Below, in pieces: positions 27,227 to 36,843 of a stretch of DNA of 64,000 nucleotides; the stretch's first letter is position 1; each line of letters starts with the position of its first letter. The notes below the pieces were generated by a model. It ran no database searches. It worked only from the letters and a program-made list of their open reading frames with translations, and was not told the origin of the DNA. Location: assembly GCA_016278485.1 (NCBI GenBank), contig JADQBT010000008.1, positions 85,371 through 149,370 of the forward strand, given 5' to 3'. The position numbers and the translations under genes are program-made. Origin of the DNA: Halanaerobiales bacterium. Lineage in GTDB: Bacteria > Bacillota > Halanaerobiia > Halanaerobiales > Halanaerobiaceae.

Positions 27227-28211
27227 TTTCTAACACCTCTTTAGTTAAAATTTTAATATCAATACTACTAAAGATATTGACTTTTTTATATTTAAGATAA
27301 TTTTCAATTTCCAGGACCGCATTTCTGCCAACTAGTTGCTGGTCGTTATAGAGTGATGCGTCAATAATATCATGAGTTATATAGTTTCTAATAGTAGTTG
27401 TATTCCCAGAACCGATTAAAATCATTTCTTTGCCATTTTTTCTTCTATCGAGTATACTAGCTGTTACTTCTGTGGTAACTGGTTGTGTTGTGAAGATTCC
27501 AATAATATCGGGATGATCGAGTAAGAGTCTATTAATTTCTTGCAAATTTTCAACTAGATTAGATCGCAATTTTCGCCAAACTCTTATCTTAGACTCTGGA
27601 TTACTACTTATAGCTACTCTAAAACCAAATATCTGTAAATACTCGGACATAGAAGATTGACCAGTCTCTAGATGTTCCTTAGAAATAATTGCGAAAACAG
27701 GTTTTCTTCCATTAATATTTAAGAGCATTTTTTTTCCTAGTTTATAGCCAGCTTGAAAATTATTTAAGCCAACATAACTGATGCGAGCTGTTTCGGGAAG
27801 GTCTGAATGAATTGTAATTGTAGCAATATTATTTTGATAAGCTTTATTAATTAATGGAGCTAGTTTTCGATTTTCTCCATCTACAATAATCCCGTCATAA
27901 TTTGACAGACTTGCTAGCTGATATTGTTCTAATAGACTAAGTTGATCAGTCGGTTTGACTCTGATAGTCTTTAAATCTATATTTTTCTTTTGCGCTATTT
28001 CTGCTGCTCCTTTAGCTAATTTTTGATCTGGATAATTTGTTTGATCATAAAGCAAAGCAATTTTAAGTTGATTTTTCGGTTGCTTGGGTTTTTCATCAAA
28101 TAGTAGAAATTGTTGCATCTGATGTAAGTCAGTGAACATTAAAAACCCAAGATAGACTATCATTCCAAGTAAGATGAGCATGATAGAGATGTATAAATTC
28201 TTTTTTAACAA
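27204..28211 (-). CDS. Periplasmic-binding-protein sensor, XylFII-like
   Basis: 335 residues. An N-terminal uncleaved hydrophobic helix (about 6-26) anchors a type-I periplasmic binding fold (KIALLYDQTNYPDQKLAKGA, NYDGIIVDG, ISYVGLNNFQAGYKLGK), as in LacI-type sugar sensors. The start is TTG at 28211 with AAGGAC upstream. The order anchored sensor, YesM-like kinase, AraC regulator, transporter matches the XylFII-LytS-YesN arrangement in which the sugar-bound sensor switches on the kinase (known from Clostridium beijerinckii). The ligand is unknown. Confidence 0.84.
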   Translation of the reverse strand: MLKKNLYISIMLILLGMIVYLGFLMFTDLHQMQQFLLFDEKPKQPKNQLKIALLYDQTNYPDQKLAKGAAEIAQKKNIDLKTIRVKPTDQLSLLEQYQLASLSNYDGIIVDGENRKLAPLINKAYQNNIATITIHSDLPETARISYVGLNNFQAGYKLGKKMLLNINGRKPVFAIISKEHLETGQSSMSEYLQIFGFRVAISSNPESKIRVWRKLRSNLVENLQEINRLLLDHPDIIGIFTTQPVTTEVTASILDRRKNGKEMILIGSGNTTTIRNYITHDIIDASLYNDQQLVGRNAVLEIENYLKYKKVNIFSSIDIKILTKEVLENDLDHSQ

Positions 28212-28379
28212 GATTAATCAGTCCTTCTTAACTTGCATTTATAAAAATTATAACATAAATTTTAAATTGGTGTCCATAAGTATAATTATTATGCAGGAAT
28301 TATCCTAAGTAATCGATAAGTATAAATTAATGGTTTAATTTGTCATAAAAAATTATTTTTTAGAAGAGAGGGATAACTT

Positions 28380-30482
28380 ATGCAAAAAGAAAAAAAGTCA
28401 ATAATGCAAAAAACAGGAATCAGCCTTTCCGCTAAGTTGATTGCAATTTTTTTATTAATTGGCTTATTACCACTTGCAATTAGTAGCTATTACATCTTAA
28501 ATAAAAGCAAAGAAACTATTACTGCAAATACTTATAATCAACTAGAAAGTATTAGAGTTAATAAAACAAACCAGATTAAAAGTTTTTTTTCAGGTATTGA
28601 AAGTGACATTTTATTATTAGATGATAATAAAAGGGTTCAGGAAGGTTTAAAAACATTTAGCCAAATCTTTGAGATGGAAGGAACTGAAGGTTCTTTTTAT
28701 CAAGGCATGAAAAAACAAAGTGATCCTTATTTTTTACAATATATGAAGACATATGGATTTAGTGATTTGTATTTAATCGATATGTCAGGTAATGTAGTTT
28801 ATTCTGCAGTCGGAAAATCTGATCTTGGCACAAATTTAAATAAGGGAGAACTTAGTAAAAGTAGTTTAGCAGATGCATTTACAAATGGATTAAATAAGAC
28901 AACATTGATAGATTATAAACAATATGAACCAGCAGGAAAGCCAGCTGCATTTATTTCAACACCTGTATTAGATGATAGAAACAATCAGTTAGGTGTTGTT
29001 GCTTTACAAATTTCTGAGAAAAAAATTAATGAGATAATGAATGAGCAGACAGGGCTTGGTGAGACAGGAGAAAGTTATCTTGTTGGAGCAGACAAGTTAA
29101 TGCGTTCTCAATCTCGTTTTAGTGATGAAAAGACGTTGGGGAAAAGAAAGGTTGACACAGTAGCAACAACGCAGGCGTTAAATGGCAAAACTGGTGTGAA
29201 AATAATTGAAAACTACCGTGGTATTGAGGTGCTGAGTGCCTATCAACCCATAAATATTTCTGGCCTTAACTGGGCTATGGTTGTAGAGATTAATCAGGCT
29301 GAAGCATTTCAAGCAGTCAATCGGATGCAACAGGCTACTATTGTTTTTTCAATAATTTTAGGTTTATTAATAGTTATTGCAGCTTATTATTTTGCCAAAA
29401 AATTAATTAAACCTATTAATGGGACAGTTAATCAAGCAAAGAGTATTGCTGGAGGAAACCTGACTGCTGATCTTTCTAATAAGTTTATTGAACGAGGTGA
29501 TGAGTTAGGAGTACTGGCCAGGTCATTTGCTCTAATGAGCGATAATTTACGGACTATGATTGGCCAAATTGCGAACATTTCTACAAGGGTTGCTGCTTCA
29601 AGTGATGAATTATCAACATCTGGGGATGAATTAGCAGCATCAGCTGATGAAGTTGGCAAGGCAATCCAGCAAGTAGCTTCTGGCTCAGAAGAACAATTAG
29701 CCCAGATTGAAGAGGTGCGGACTAATATTGATGAACTAGGCGAATTTGTGGAACAGATTAATCTTGTTTCTGATGAGATAAATAGCTCAGCTGAAAACGT
29801 AATGAGCAGCATCAACATCGGTAGTGATTCTATAGATAAATCTATCAAAAAAATAAAAAAAGTAAAGGTTACCACTGGGGAAGTAGGAAAGACGATAGAT
29901 TTTCTTGCTAAAAAATCAGAAAAAATAGGAGATATTATTGAAATAATTAACGGCATAGCTGCTCAAACAAATTTGTTAGCCTTGAATGCAGCGATTGAGG
30001 CTGCTCGAGCGGGTGAAGCAGGACGCGGATTTAGTGTTGTGGCTGAAGAAATTAGATCTCTGGCTGAAGATTCTTCTGAAGCAACCGAAGAAATAGGTGG
30101 GCTAATTAAAGAGATACAAGAAAGTGTAAGTGGGGCTATTCATAAGATGGAAGAAACCGAAATAGTGGTAGCTGAAAGTGTTGCTGTAATTGAAACTAGC
30201 GGGTCTGAATTTAAGGAGATTCAAAATTTAGCTGAAGGATTACATGGTTTAATTGACAGAATTAATAAGATGGCTGAACTAATGGCTGAAAATAGTGAAT
30301 TAGTTAAAAATTCTGTTGCAGATATAGCCACTGTTAGTGAACAATCTGCAGGAAATGCGGAAGAAGTAGCTGCATCTAGTCAAGAGCAAATTGCTTCTAC
30401 ACAGGAAATTGTTAGTTTTGCAGCAGAGCTAGCTAATATGGCTACTAAATTGTCTCAGCAAATAGATAATTTTAAAATATAA
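28380..30482 (+). CDS. Methyl-accepting chemotaxis protein with dCache sensor
   Basis: 700 residues. It has a membrane helix near 20-42, an extracytoplasmic double-Cache sensor (about 45-305), a second helix near 310-335, HAMP (about 336-390) and a long signalling coil. The kinase-contacting tip [20 protein letters not shown] is intact. It carries no C-terminal CheR-binding pentapeptide. It senses an external small molecule and controls CheA. It has AGAGAGGG before ATG. It is one of three chemoreceptors here (others at 34055 and 50695); this one has the longest sensor. It is followed by a bidirectional terminator. Confidence 0.9.
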   Translation: MQKEKKSIMQKTGISLSAKLIAIFLLIGLLPLAISSYYILNKSKETITANTYNQLESIRVNKTNQIKSFFSGIESDILLLDDNKRVQEGLKTFSQIFEMEGTEGSFYQGMKKQSDPYFLQYMKTYGFSDLYLIDMSGNVVYSAVGKSDLGTNLNKGELSKSSLADAFTNGLNKTTLIDYKQYEPAGKPAAFISTPVLDDRNNQLGVVALQISEKKINEIMNEQTGLGETGESYLVGADKLMRSQSRFSDEKTLGKRKVDTVATTQALNGKTGVKIIENYRGIEVLSAYQPINISGLNWAMVVEINQAEAFQAVNRMQQATIVFSIILGLLIVIAAYYFAKKLIKPINGTVNQAKSIAGGNLTADLSNKFIERGDELGVLARSFALMSDNLRTMIGQIANISTRVAASSDELSTSGDELAASADEVGKAIQQVASGSEEQLAQIEEVRTNIDELGEFVEQINLVSDEINSSAENVMSSINIGSDSIDKSIKKIKKVKVTTGEVGKTIDFLAKKSEKIGDIIEIINGIAAQTNLLALNAAIEAARAGEAGRGFSVVAEEIRSLAEDSSEATEEIGGLIKEIQESVSGAIHKMEETEIVVAESVAVIETSGSEFKEIQNLAEGLHGLIDRINKMAELMAENSELVKNSVADIATVSEQSAGNAEEVAASSQEQIASTQEIVSFAAELANMATKLSQQIDNFKI

Positions 30483-30551
30483 TTATTTTTTATTACAGAT
30501 TAAAAATCAATTTGTAGCTTAAAATAGTTTAAATGGGAAGAAGAATATAAA

Positions 30552-30584
30552 AAAGACCTGCAACTTTGATATGCAGGTCTTTCT
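30552..30584. terminator. Bidirectional terminator between chemoreceptor and folD
   Basis: Stem AAAGACCTGCA / TGCAGGTCTTT with a nine-base loop, A-rich left and T-rich right flanks. Confidence 0.88.
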
Positions 30585-30611
30585 ATATGTACAATTATTT
30601 TTTGTAGTTTA

Positions 30612-31448
30612 CTATGCTTGGACTATATTTTTAAATGATTCAACTATATTTCGAATTAATACTTTATTAGTTACTGTACCTACCCCGCCTGGTACTGGAG
30701 TAATTTGTGAAGCAACTTCTTTTGCCGAATCATAGTCAACATCACCAAGTAGTTTACCATCAACAAAATTAGTACCAACGTCAATTACAATGGTATCTTC
30801 GCCAACCATTTCACCTGTGATCATTTCGGGACGACCAACGGCAGCAATAATAATATCTGCTTGTTCTAATTCCCATTTCAAATCCCGAGTACGTGAATGA
30901 CACATGGTAACAGTAGCGTGTTTTTGTTGCAGAAGAATTGATACAGGTTTACCTACAATATTACTTCTTCCTACTACAACAGCTCGTTGTCCTTTAAGTG
31001 GAATATCATAGTAATCAATTATTTCCATACAGGCTTTTGCTGTACAGGGAACAAGTGTCTCAAAACCTGCAAATAATTTCCCTAGAGAAGAAGAAGTAAT
31101 ACCTTCAATATCTTTAGCAGGGTTAATCATTTCCAGTGTATGCTTTAATGAGTCTGGTAATGGTTGTTGGACCATAATAGAAGTAATTTCTTTACTGTCA
31201 TTAGCTTCTTTAAGGCAATCAATGAAAGCTTGTTCATCATCACTAAAAATCATATATTCAAATTTAATTCCTATCTTATCGCAATTTTTTTCAATTCTTC
31301 TAACATATGCTTTACTTGCTTCATCATCACCATATTGAAGCACACGCAAATAGGGAACCTGACCAGTTTTTTCTTTAAGTGATTTTACATCTTCGATACA
31401 TAGTTGTTCAATTTTTTCTGCTATGGGTTTTCCAGATAATTCTTTCAT
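30612..31448 (-). CDS. folD: FolD bifunctional methylene-THF dehydrogenase/cyclohydrolase
   Basis: 278 residues, the normal FolD length. Visible marks are the catalytic Tyr/Lys region (SKAYVRRIEKNCDKIGI), MVQQPLP, the NADP site GRSNIVGKP, CHSRT, and the C-terminal TPVPGGVGTVT. It interconverts 5,10-methylene-, methenyl- and 10-formyl-tetrahydrofolate in the cytoplasm. It lies 25 bases after the cyclodeaminase-type gene, so one operon is likely, supplying one-carbon units. This fits with the formate dehydrogenase at the right end, though a Wood-Ljungdahl route cannot be shown here. Confidence 0.95.
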   Translation of the reverse strand: MKELSGKPIAEKIEQLCIEDVKSLKEKTGQVPYLRVLQYGDDEASKAYVRRIEKNCDKIGIKFEYMIFSDDEQAFIDCLKEANDSKEITSIMVQQPLPDSLKHTLEMINPAKDIEGITSSSLGKLFAGFETLVPCTAKACMEIIDYYDIPLKGQRAVVVGRSNIVGKPVSILLQQKHATVTMCHSRTRDLKWELEQADIIIAAVGRPEMITGEMVGEDTIVIDVGTNFVDGKLLGDVDYDSAKEVASQITPVPGGVGTVTNKVLIRNIVESFKNIVQA

Positions 31449-31473
31449 TTTTCACACTCCTATTAAATAATTG

Positions 31474-32058
31474 TTAGGCGTTTGCCAGAATATCTTTTTT
31501 CAGTTGCTGACTTTTTTTCTGTAATATAGTATAAGAATTTTTCACTTCAGTTATATGTTTTTCATCTTTTAAATTACCTAAATTAATTTTTACATTAGCA
31601 ATAGCACTATTAACCGCTGCATCACCTAAGTGGGCGGCAACTTCAAAATCACTTGCGAGCATTCGATTACCGATTCGACTGATATGTAAAGCAAGTTCCA
31701 TAATTTCAACACATTTTTTTGTCATATCCATAGAGAAATCAACAGCACTTTTAGAAACAGAAAGTAAAGCTTCTTTATCGCCAGTTTTATAAGTTGCTAA
31801 AATTTCATCTAAAACTTCACTATCTTTGTCAATCATTTCAGCTAGTTCATCCATTAGTTTTGTAGATTCAGCTAGTATTTCCTTGGCTTCACCTTCAACA
31901 TCCTGATACTTTTTCTTGCCAACAGTCAAATTTGCAATAAAGCTGACAACAGAAGCAGTAACAGCACCAGTTAAAGCAGCAGCACTACCTCCACCAGGAA
32001 TAGAATTTTTAGAGCTAAGTTCTGCCAGGAAATCATTAATACTTTTTTCCGGATACAT
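31474..32058 (-). CDS. fchA: Cyclodeaminase / methenyl-THF cyclohydrolase (FchA-type)
   Basis: 194 residues of the all-helical FTCD_C family: SINDFLAELSSKNSIPGGGSAAAL at the start, with the glycine-rich GGGSAAALTGA loop that binds the folate, and VGKKKYQ later. Family members are formiminotetrahydrofolate cyclodeaminases or, in Clostridia, the cyclohydrolase FchA. Both feed 10-formyl/methenyl-THF. With folD immediately after it, FchA-type cyclohydrolase is the simplest reading. AGAGGGGT precedes the ATG. Confidence 0.88.
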   Translation of the reverse strand: MYPEKSINDFLAELSSKNSIPGGGSAAALTGAVTASVVSFIANLTVGKKKYQDVEGEAKEILAESTKLMDELAEMIDKDSEVLDEILATYKTGDKEALLSVSKSAVDFSMDMTKKCVEIMELALHISRIGNRMLASDFEVAAHLGDAAVNSAIANVKINLGNLKDEKHITEVKNSYTILQKKSQQLKKDILANA

Positions 32059-32162
32059 TATATAACCCCTCTCAAATTTTTTCTTTCAACTATTATTATT
32101 CTATAAAAAGTTATTAGTTCCTTTTTATAATTCAATTTTTAGATAAGTCATACTATTGTTTA

Positions 32163-32390
32163 ATGATTATTTCCGTAGGGGGTCCACTTTATGCTGTAAA
32201 CTCTCCATTTACTAAATTAGTGATAGCAGCTGCATTTGGTGGTAGTATTCTAATTGGTGGGCTATCTTGGTATGTATCTGATTTAAGTGGTGATATTTTA
32301 GTATTAGCAGAAAAAATTTCAGCATAATATTTAATTTTTGCTAATGTATTTTATTTTCAGGCAGGTATTTGGGTTTTATTAAAGAATTAA
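32163..32390 (+). pseudogene. Probable remnant of a small membrane protein gene with in-frame TAA
   Basis: From ATG 32163 a 54-codon frame encodes a glycine-rich hydrophobic stretch (LVIAAAFGGSILIGGL) and ends at TAA 32325-32327. The same frame then continues through 20 more hydrophobic codons (YLIFANVFYFQAGIWVLLKN) to TAA 32388. No ribosome site precedes the ATG, and the frame is open for some codons upstream without a start. The whole looks like two membrane helices of one broken gene rather than a working small ORF. It fills most of the 364-base gap between fchA and the MazG-like gene. A 54-residue functional peptide is the alternative. Confidence 0.4.
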
Positions 32391-32422
32391 TTATAAGACT
32401 TAAATTAGTTAGAGGTGATTAA

Positions 32423-32740
32423 ATGGCCGAAATTAAATATGATAAGTTAGTTAGAGATAAGATACCTGAGATTATTCAACAGGCTGGAAAAAGAGCGGAA
32501 ATTGAAATTTTAGATGAAAATCAATTTGAAGGTTATCTTAAACAAAAGCTGGAAGAAGAGGTTGCAGAATTTTTAGAGGCTGATGATATAGAAGAATTAG
32601 CAGATCTTCTTGAAGTTATTAAAGCAATTCTAAACATAAAGGGGATCTCATTTTTTGAGTTAGAGGAAATTAGAAAAAATAAAGCAGATGCGCGTGGCGG
32701 TTTTTCTCAGAAAATTAAATTGACAAAAGTGATAGATTAA
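32423..32740 (+). CDS. Small MazG-like NTP pyrophosphohydrolase (phosphoribosyl-ATP pyrophosphohydrolase-like)
   Basis: 105 residues. YDKLVRDKIPEIIQ at the start and LEEEVAEFL with EELADLLEVI form the four-helix all-alpha NTP-PPase pattern with its Glu/Asp metal ligands. Proteins of this small group are usually annotated as phosphoribosyl-ATP pyrophosphohydrolase-like, but no his genes lie nearby, so a house-cleaning role against odd nucleotides is more likely (inference). AGAGGTG precedes the ATG. The ASCH gene follows after 15 bases. Confidence 0.85.
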   Translation: MAEIKYDKLVRDKIPEIIQQAGKRAEIEILDENQFEGYLKQKLEEEVAEFLEADDIEELADLLEVIKAILNIKGISFFELEEIRKNKADARGGFSQKIKLTKVID

Positions 32741-32755
32741 GGAGAGTTTCTAATT

Positions 32756-33232
32756 ATGAATGAACACCCAACAGTAAAAAAGATGTGGAAAGAATTTTTA
32801 AAATCAATAGGTGATAACCATCATATTACAAATAGATCATATCAGGCTTGGCATTTTTGTGATAATAAAGAAGATGCAAATGAGTTAGCAGAATTAGTTT
32901 TACAAGGAAAAAAGAGAGCTACTGCATCTGCTGTCTGGTGTTATAAAGCTGAAGGAGAATCATTGCCTTCCCCAGGTAATTACAGTATAATTACGGATTT
33001 TTCTGGTTCTGCCAAATGCGTGATTGAAACTACTTTAATTAATGTAGTACCTTTTAATAAAGTTAGTGCTGAGTTTGCTGCTAAAGAGGGAGAAGGGGAT
33101 TTATCTTTAGAATATTGGAGGAAAGGTCATAGAGATTTCTTTACTAGAGATATGGCTGAAATAGGTAGGGAATTTTCTGAAGATATGCCTGTTGTTTGTG
33201 AAGAATTTAAAGTTGTTTATCCCATAAAATAG
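32756..33232 (+). CDS. ASCH domain protein
   Basis: 158 residues. YQAWHFCDN, ELVLQGKKRATASAVW (the ASCH GxKxxT-like core) and the C-terminal YWRKGHRDFFTRD identify the ASCH fold, a PUA-like beta barrel thought to bind RNA or modified nucleosides. Some relatives are amidohydrolases acting on N4-acetylcytidine; this one is longer and its activity is open. AAGGAGAG precedes the ATG. It is probably co-transcribed with the pyrophosphohydrolase, a pairing consistent with nucleotide quality control. Confidence 0.82.
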   Translation: MNEHPTVKKMWKEFLKSIGDNHHITNRSYQAWHFCDNKEDANELAELVLQGKKRATASAVWCYKAEGESLPSPGNYSIITDFSGSAKCVIETTLINVVPFNKVSAEFAAKEGEGDLSLEYWRKGHRDFFTRDMAEIGREFSEDMPVVCEEFKVVYPIK

Positions 33233-33261
33233 CAAATATAATATTATTTATTTTATTAATA

Positions 33262-33290
33262 TTGACAAAAATATCCTTTTTTGATATACT
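33262..33290 (+). promoter_or_regulatory. Consensus promoter of the FMN-binding-like gene
   Basis: TTGACA and TATACT are separated by exactly 17 bases, 50 bases before ATG 33341. Confidence 0.8.
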
Positions 33291-33340
33291 TTTTTTAGAT
33301 ATGTGATTTTTATAACAAAACTTTAAAGGGGGATTTTTTA

Positions 33341-33895
33341 ATGAAAAAAACTATGGTCTTGGTCATGGCACTGTTGATGGTTGGTTCAGTTTTATTTGCC
33401 GGCGTTGCTGCTGCATCTACGCTTGATATTGTAGGTGATGGTGAAAAATCAACAGAATTTACTACAGGAAGAGATACTGAGGATTATGTTAAAGCTCTTA
33501 TCGAATTAGCTGGTGCTGACGAAGCTGGTGATATTTATTATCCTGAAGAAAACGAATATCGTTATTTATTTGTTCCATTACATAAAGATGGCGAATTAAT
33601 TGGATATGGTTCCTGGATAAATACTGTTATCTATCAACATGCTGAAGATATGATTGCTGTTGTTGCTCCAGACGGAAGTATTATGAAATGGAAACCGATT
33701 GATGCAAATGATCATCATCCAGAATTAAGACAAGAAAAATATCTTTCTAGATATTATGGTATGACTTTAGAATCAACTTTCGATCCTGCCGTTGATGTAA
33801 TTTCAGGATCTACTTATTCAAGTAATACTTTCTTCTTTGAATTAAGAAATATTCTTCTAACATTTGAAATTTATGGTCCCAATAGTGGAGAGTAA
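33341..33895 (+). CDS. Exported protein with FMN-binding-like (flavinylation) motif
   Basis: 184 residues. A clear signal peptide (MKKTMVLVMALLMVG, cut after AAA near residue 26) is followed by a soluble domain. Near the C-terminus VDVISGSTYSS matches the FMN_bind pattern, D-x-x-SGAT/S-x-[ST], in which the threonine receives FMN from ApbE. Here Ser replaces the usual Ala. If modified, it would be an extracytoplasmic flavoprotein carrying electrons. It has its own consensus promoter and terminator, so it is a single-gene unit. No ApbE or membrane partner is nearby, and the flavin role remains inference. Confidence 0.68.
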   Translation: MKKTMVLVMALLMVGSVLFAGVAAASTLDIVGDGEKSTEFTTGRDTEDYVKALIELAGADEAGDIYYPEENEYRYLFVPLHKDGELIGYGSWINTVIYQHAEDMIAVVAPDGSIMKWKPIDANDHHPELRQEKYLSRYYGMTLESTFDPAVDVISGSTYSSNTFFFELRNILLTFEIYGPNSGE

Positions 33896-33912
33896 TTAAA
33901 TTACTATCATAG

Positions 33913-33942
33913 AGCCGCTCCTTCGAGAGTGGCTTTTTTTTT
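33913..33942 (+). terminator. Intrinsic terminator
   Basis: Stem AGCCGCTC / GAGTGGCT (one G-U), six-base loop, long U tail. Confidence 0.88.
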
Positions 33943-34054
33943 GCAAATTTAAAGGATTTTAATTATTAATTGAGAATTAATATATTTAATATTAGTCATA
34001 ATAAACCAAAAAATACTTTGTTCAAACAAAATATGCATTAGGAGGAATTATTTA

Positions 34055-36055
34055 ATGAAAATAAAAAGTATGAAGGTTAAAATGGTTTTGGTTTTTAGTC
34101 TTGTAATATTAGTACTGGTTGCAGCTAGTTCATTTTTCGCTTATCGTCAGTCAAAAAATATATTTAGAGATAATTTATATGAGTCTGCGTTGACGGTAGC
34201 CAAGGATAAAGCTGAACTGACTGAAGTCTGGTTGGAAGGAATCCAAAATGAAATGGTTACACTTGCTAACACTGATGCAATGAAAAGCATGTATTGGATG
34301 CAGCAACAGGGAAATTTGCAGAGGGTAGCAAACAATAGAGAATATATAGAAACTATTTTTGTTGCTGATTTAGCAGGAGATTATAATATTACAGAGGGTG
34401 ATGGCGGGAATATAAGTGATCGTTCTTATTTCCAGCAAGTTTTAACCAATAAAGAAACTGTTATTTCACAACCTGTGATTAGTAAAGCTACTGGTAATCA
34501 GATTATCGTAATAGCGACTCCCATCTATGGCTATAGTATGGATGAAAGTAATAAACCGGTAGAAGGTGTATTAGGAGCTACTATTGAATTGACGTATTTA
34601 CGTCAGTTGGTAGAAGATGTAAAGTTAAATAATAAAGGTTATGGATGGATTATTAATAATGAAGGAATAACAGTTGCTCATGTTGATCAAGCTAATATAG
34701 GAACTAATCCATTAGAACAAGTAGATGATGCTAATTTTGAGGAAATTATTAATAAGATGAAAAACTATGAGTCTAATTATGGTTCTTATATGGTTGATAA
34801 GGTAGCATATACAACTGCTTTTGCACCAATAGAAGTTGCTAATTGGTCATTAGCTATATCTGTACCGACGCAAGAAATACTAAGCGGTCTTGATTCAATT
34901 CGCAATAATAGTATTATCATGTCGGTTGTAGCATTATTGATTGGCACCATATTAGCTTATTCAGTTTCTAGTTATATTACAAAACCACTTGTAAAATTAA
35001 ATAAAGTAACTGAACAAGTAGCAGCAGGTGACCTTTCTATTGATCTTTCTGAATTAGATTTAAAGACTGAAGATGAGTTAGGAGTTCTTAGTAATTCTCT
35101 TAAAAAGATGATTGTAAATTTAAAAGAAATGATTATAACAATTAGTGATGTAACATCTGAAGTTACTGCTTCTAGTAATGATCTTGCTGACTCGGGAACT
35201 CAAATGGACAGTATATCTGATCAAGTAGCTACTGCCATTCAAGATGTTGCTTCAGGTGCAGAAGAACAATCAGCTCAGGTTGATCAGATGTCTGATAACA
35301 TTGAACTATTTATCAACCAGTCGCGGCAGGTTAATGAAAGTTCTGCAAAAATGGAAAAATCAGCAGCTGATGTAATGAATGATATTAAAACTGGTAATGA
35401 AGCGGTATCTGCTTCAATAGATCAAGTAAATCAGGTTAAAGACGATACTGAAGTTATATCACAAAAAGTTAAATCACTAGGTGAGACTTCTGATAAAATT
35501 GGAGATATTGTTAAGATGATAAGTAATATTGCTGGTCAGACAAATTTGCTTGCTCTTAATGCAGCTATTGAAGCAGCTAGAGCTGGCGAAGCAGGGCGTG
35601 GTTTTAGTGTAGTAGCTGATGAAATTAGAGAATTGGCCGAGGACTCTTCCAAAGCAACTGATCAGATTACGGGTTTAATTAAAGAGATTAGAATAAATAT
35701 TGAAGATGTTGTTAAAAAAATGAATACAAATGTAATGGCAGTTGAAAATAGTGTAGATAAAATTGAAAGTACAGGTAATATATTTGCAGATATTAATAAT
35801 CGAGCTGCTGAATTAAAAGGATTAATTCTGGAAGTAGTAAAAAATTCTGATCAACTAATGTCAGGTAGCGAAAAAATTGAATCGGTAATTAGGGATGTAG
35901 CTGAAGTAAGTCAACAAGCGGCAGGTAATGCAGAGGAAGTTGCTGCTTCAAGTCAAGAACAGAATGCAGCTATTCAAGATATTGTTCAACATGCTCATGA
36001 TTTAAAAGGTTTGGCAGAGCAGCTTGATAGTAGTATTGCAAAATTTAAACTTTAA
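34055..36055 (+). CDS. Methyl-accepting chemotaxis protein with dCache sensor
   Basis: 666 residues. Helix 1 lies at about 8-30, a dCache sensor at about 35-280 ([37 protein letters not shown], typical of amino-acid or amine dCache domains), helix 2 at about 285-305, then HAMP and a signalling domain with the intact tip [20 protein letters not shown]. There is no CheR-docking tail. AGGAGG precedes the ATG. The sensor differs from that at 28380 and is closer in plan to the one at 50695. It ends in a strong terminator. Confidence 0.9.
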   Translation: MKIKSMKVKMVLVFSLVILVLVAASSFFAYRQSKNIFRDNLYESALTVAKDKAELTEVWLEGIQNEMVTLANTDAMKSMYWMQQQGNLQRVANNREYIETIFVADLAGDYNITEGDGGNISDRSYFQQVLTNKETVISQPVISKATGNQIIVIATPIYGYSMDESNKPVEGVLGATIELTYLRQLVEDVKLNNKGYGWIINNEGITVAHVDQANIGTNPLEQVDDANFEEIINKMKNYESNYGSYMVDKVAYTTAFAPIEVANWSLAISVPTQEILSGLDSIRNNSIIMSVVALLIGTILAYSVSSYITKPLVKLNKVTEQVAAGDLSIDLSELDLKTEDELGVLSNSLKKMIVNLKEMIITISDVTSEVTASSNDLADSGTQMDSISDQVATAIQDVASGAEEQSAQVDQMSDNIELFINQSRQVNESSAKMEKSAADVMNDIKTGNEAVSASIDQVNQVKDDTEVISQKVKSLGETSDKIGDIVKMISNIAGQTNLLALNAAIEAARAGEAGRGFSVVADEIRELAEDSSKATDQITGLIKEIRINIEDVVKKMNTNVMAVENSVDKIESTGNIFADINNRAAELKGLILEVVKNSDQLMSGSEKIESVIRDVAEVSQQAAGNAEEVAASSQEQNAAIQDIVQHAHDLKGLAEQLDSSIAKFKL

Positions 36056-36080
36056 TTGCTTAAAAAAAATTAACATAATT

Positions 36081-36110
36081 AAAAACCGGGCCTGTTTTGG
36101 TCCGGTTTTT
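36081..36110 (+). terminator. Intrinsic terminator
   Basis: AAAAACCGGGCC and GGTCCGGTTTTT form a 12-bp stem with one G-U around a six-base loop; the arm ends in the U run. Confidence 0.9.
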
Positions 36111-36161
36111 CAATTACTCTAAAATTTGTTGATAAGTTTGAATTGGAAGGAGAATAAGAAA

Positions 36162-36743
36162 ATGAATGAAAAATTAAGTAGATGTGGTTGGTCTGGTGAC
36201 GATCCTCTATATAATAAGTATCATGATCAAGAATGGGGTCTACCAGTTTATAATGATCAGAAACAGTTTGAGTTTTTAGTTTTAGAATCAGCTCAGGCTG
36301 GTCTAAGCTGGTTAACTATTTTAAAGCGGAGAGAAAATTACCGACAGGCATATCAAAATTTTAATCCAGAAGTAGTAGCAAATTTTGGTGAGGCTAAGCT
36401 AAAAGAACTACTTGAAGATGAAGGTATTATCAGAAATAAACTAAAAATTAAATCATCAATTAATAATGCAAAGAGATTTTTAGAGGTTCAGCAGGAGTAT
36501 GGGAGTTTTTGTAATTATATCTGGGGGTTTGTAAATGGTGAACCTATTATTAATCACTGGGATTCATTAGAGCAAATTCCAGCTAAGACAGAACTTTCTG
36601 CAAAAATTAGCAAGGATATGAAGAAGAGAGGATTTAAATTTATTGGTCCAGTAATTATATATTCTCATTTACAGGCTACAGGTTTAGTTAACGATCATTT
36701 GCTTAGTTGTTTTAGATATCAAGAAATTATAAATAATTATTGA
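36162..36743 (+). CDS. tag: DNA-3-methyladenine glycosylase I
   Basis: 193 residues, usual for Tag. RCGWSGDDPLYNKYHDQEWG at the N-terminus, FEFLVLESAQAGLSW and the C-terminal TGLVNDHLLSCFRY give the Tag family, including its zinc-binding Cys/His residues. It removes 3-methyladenine from alkylated DNA. The start is placed at ATG 36162 behind GGAAGGAG; the ATG at 36126 would add 12 residues without a site. Confidence 0.94.
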   Translation: MNEKLSRCGWSGDDPLYNKYHDQEWGLPVYNDQKQFEFLVLESAQAGLSWLTILKRRENYRQAYQNFNPEVVANFGEAKLKELLEDEGIIRNKLKIKSSINNAKRFLEVQQEYGSFCNYIWGFVNGEPIINHWDSLEQIPAKTELSAKISKDMKKRGFKFIGPVIIYSHLQATGLVNDHLLSCFRYQEIINNY

Positions 36744-36754
36744 ACTATTTTAAA

Positions 36755-36808
36755 CATATGCTTGAAATAAAATTAAAATAGTGGTATATTATATATGAGC
36801 AAATGACC
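36755..36808 (+). promoter_or_regulatory. Promoter and operator of the Mrp-like gene
   Basis: TTGAAA (36762) and TATATT (36785) with a 17-base spacer. CATATGCTT overlaps the -35 at 36755-36763 and GAGCAAATGACC lies at 36797-36808 near the expected transcription start. The same pair of elements, in the same orientation, flanks the promoter at 38152. Confidence 0.62.
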
Positions 36809-36843
36809 ATAATATTAATAAACCAATAATAGAGGTGAAAAAT

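Noticed and set aside
28300..28379. Sigma-28 (motility) promoter before the chemoreceptor, based on an ATCGATAA block
   Set aside because: No TAAA-like -35 is found at the expected distance, and the other chemoreceptors lack a matching pair.
29432..29956. Minus-strand 174-codon frame inside the chemoreceptor
   Set aside because: It is antisense to conserved HAMP/signalling sequence with a low-complexity product and no ribosome site.
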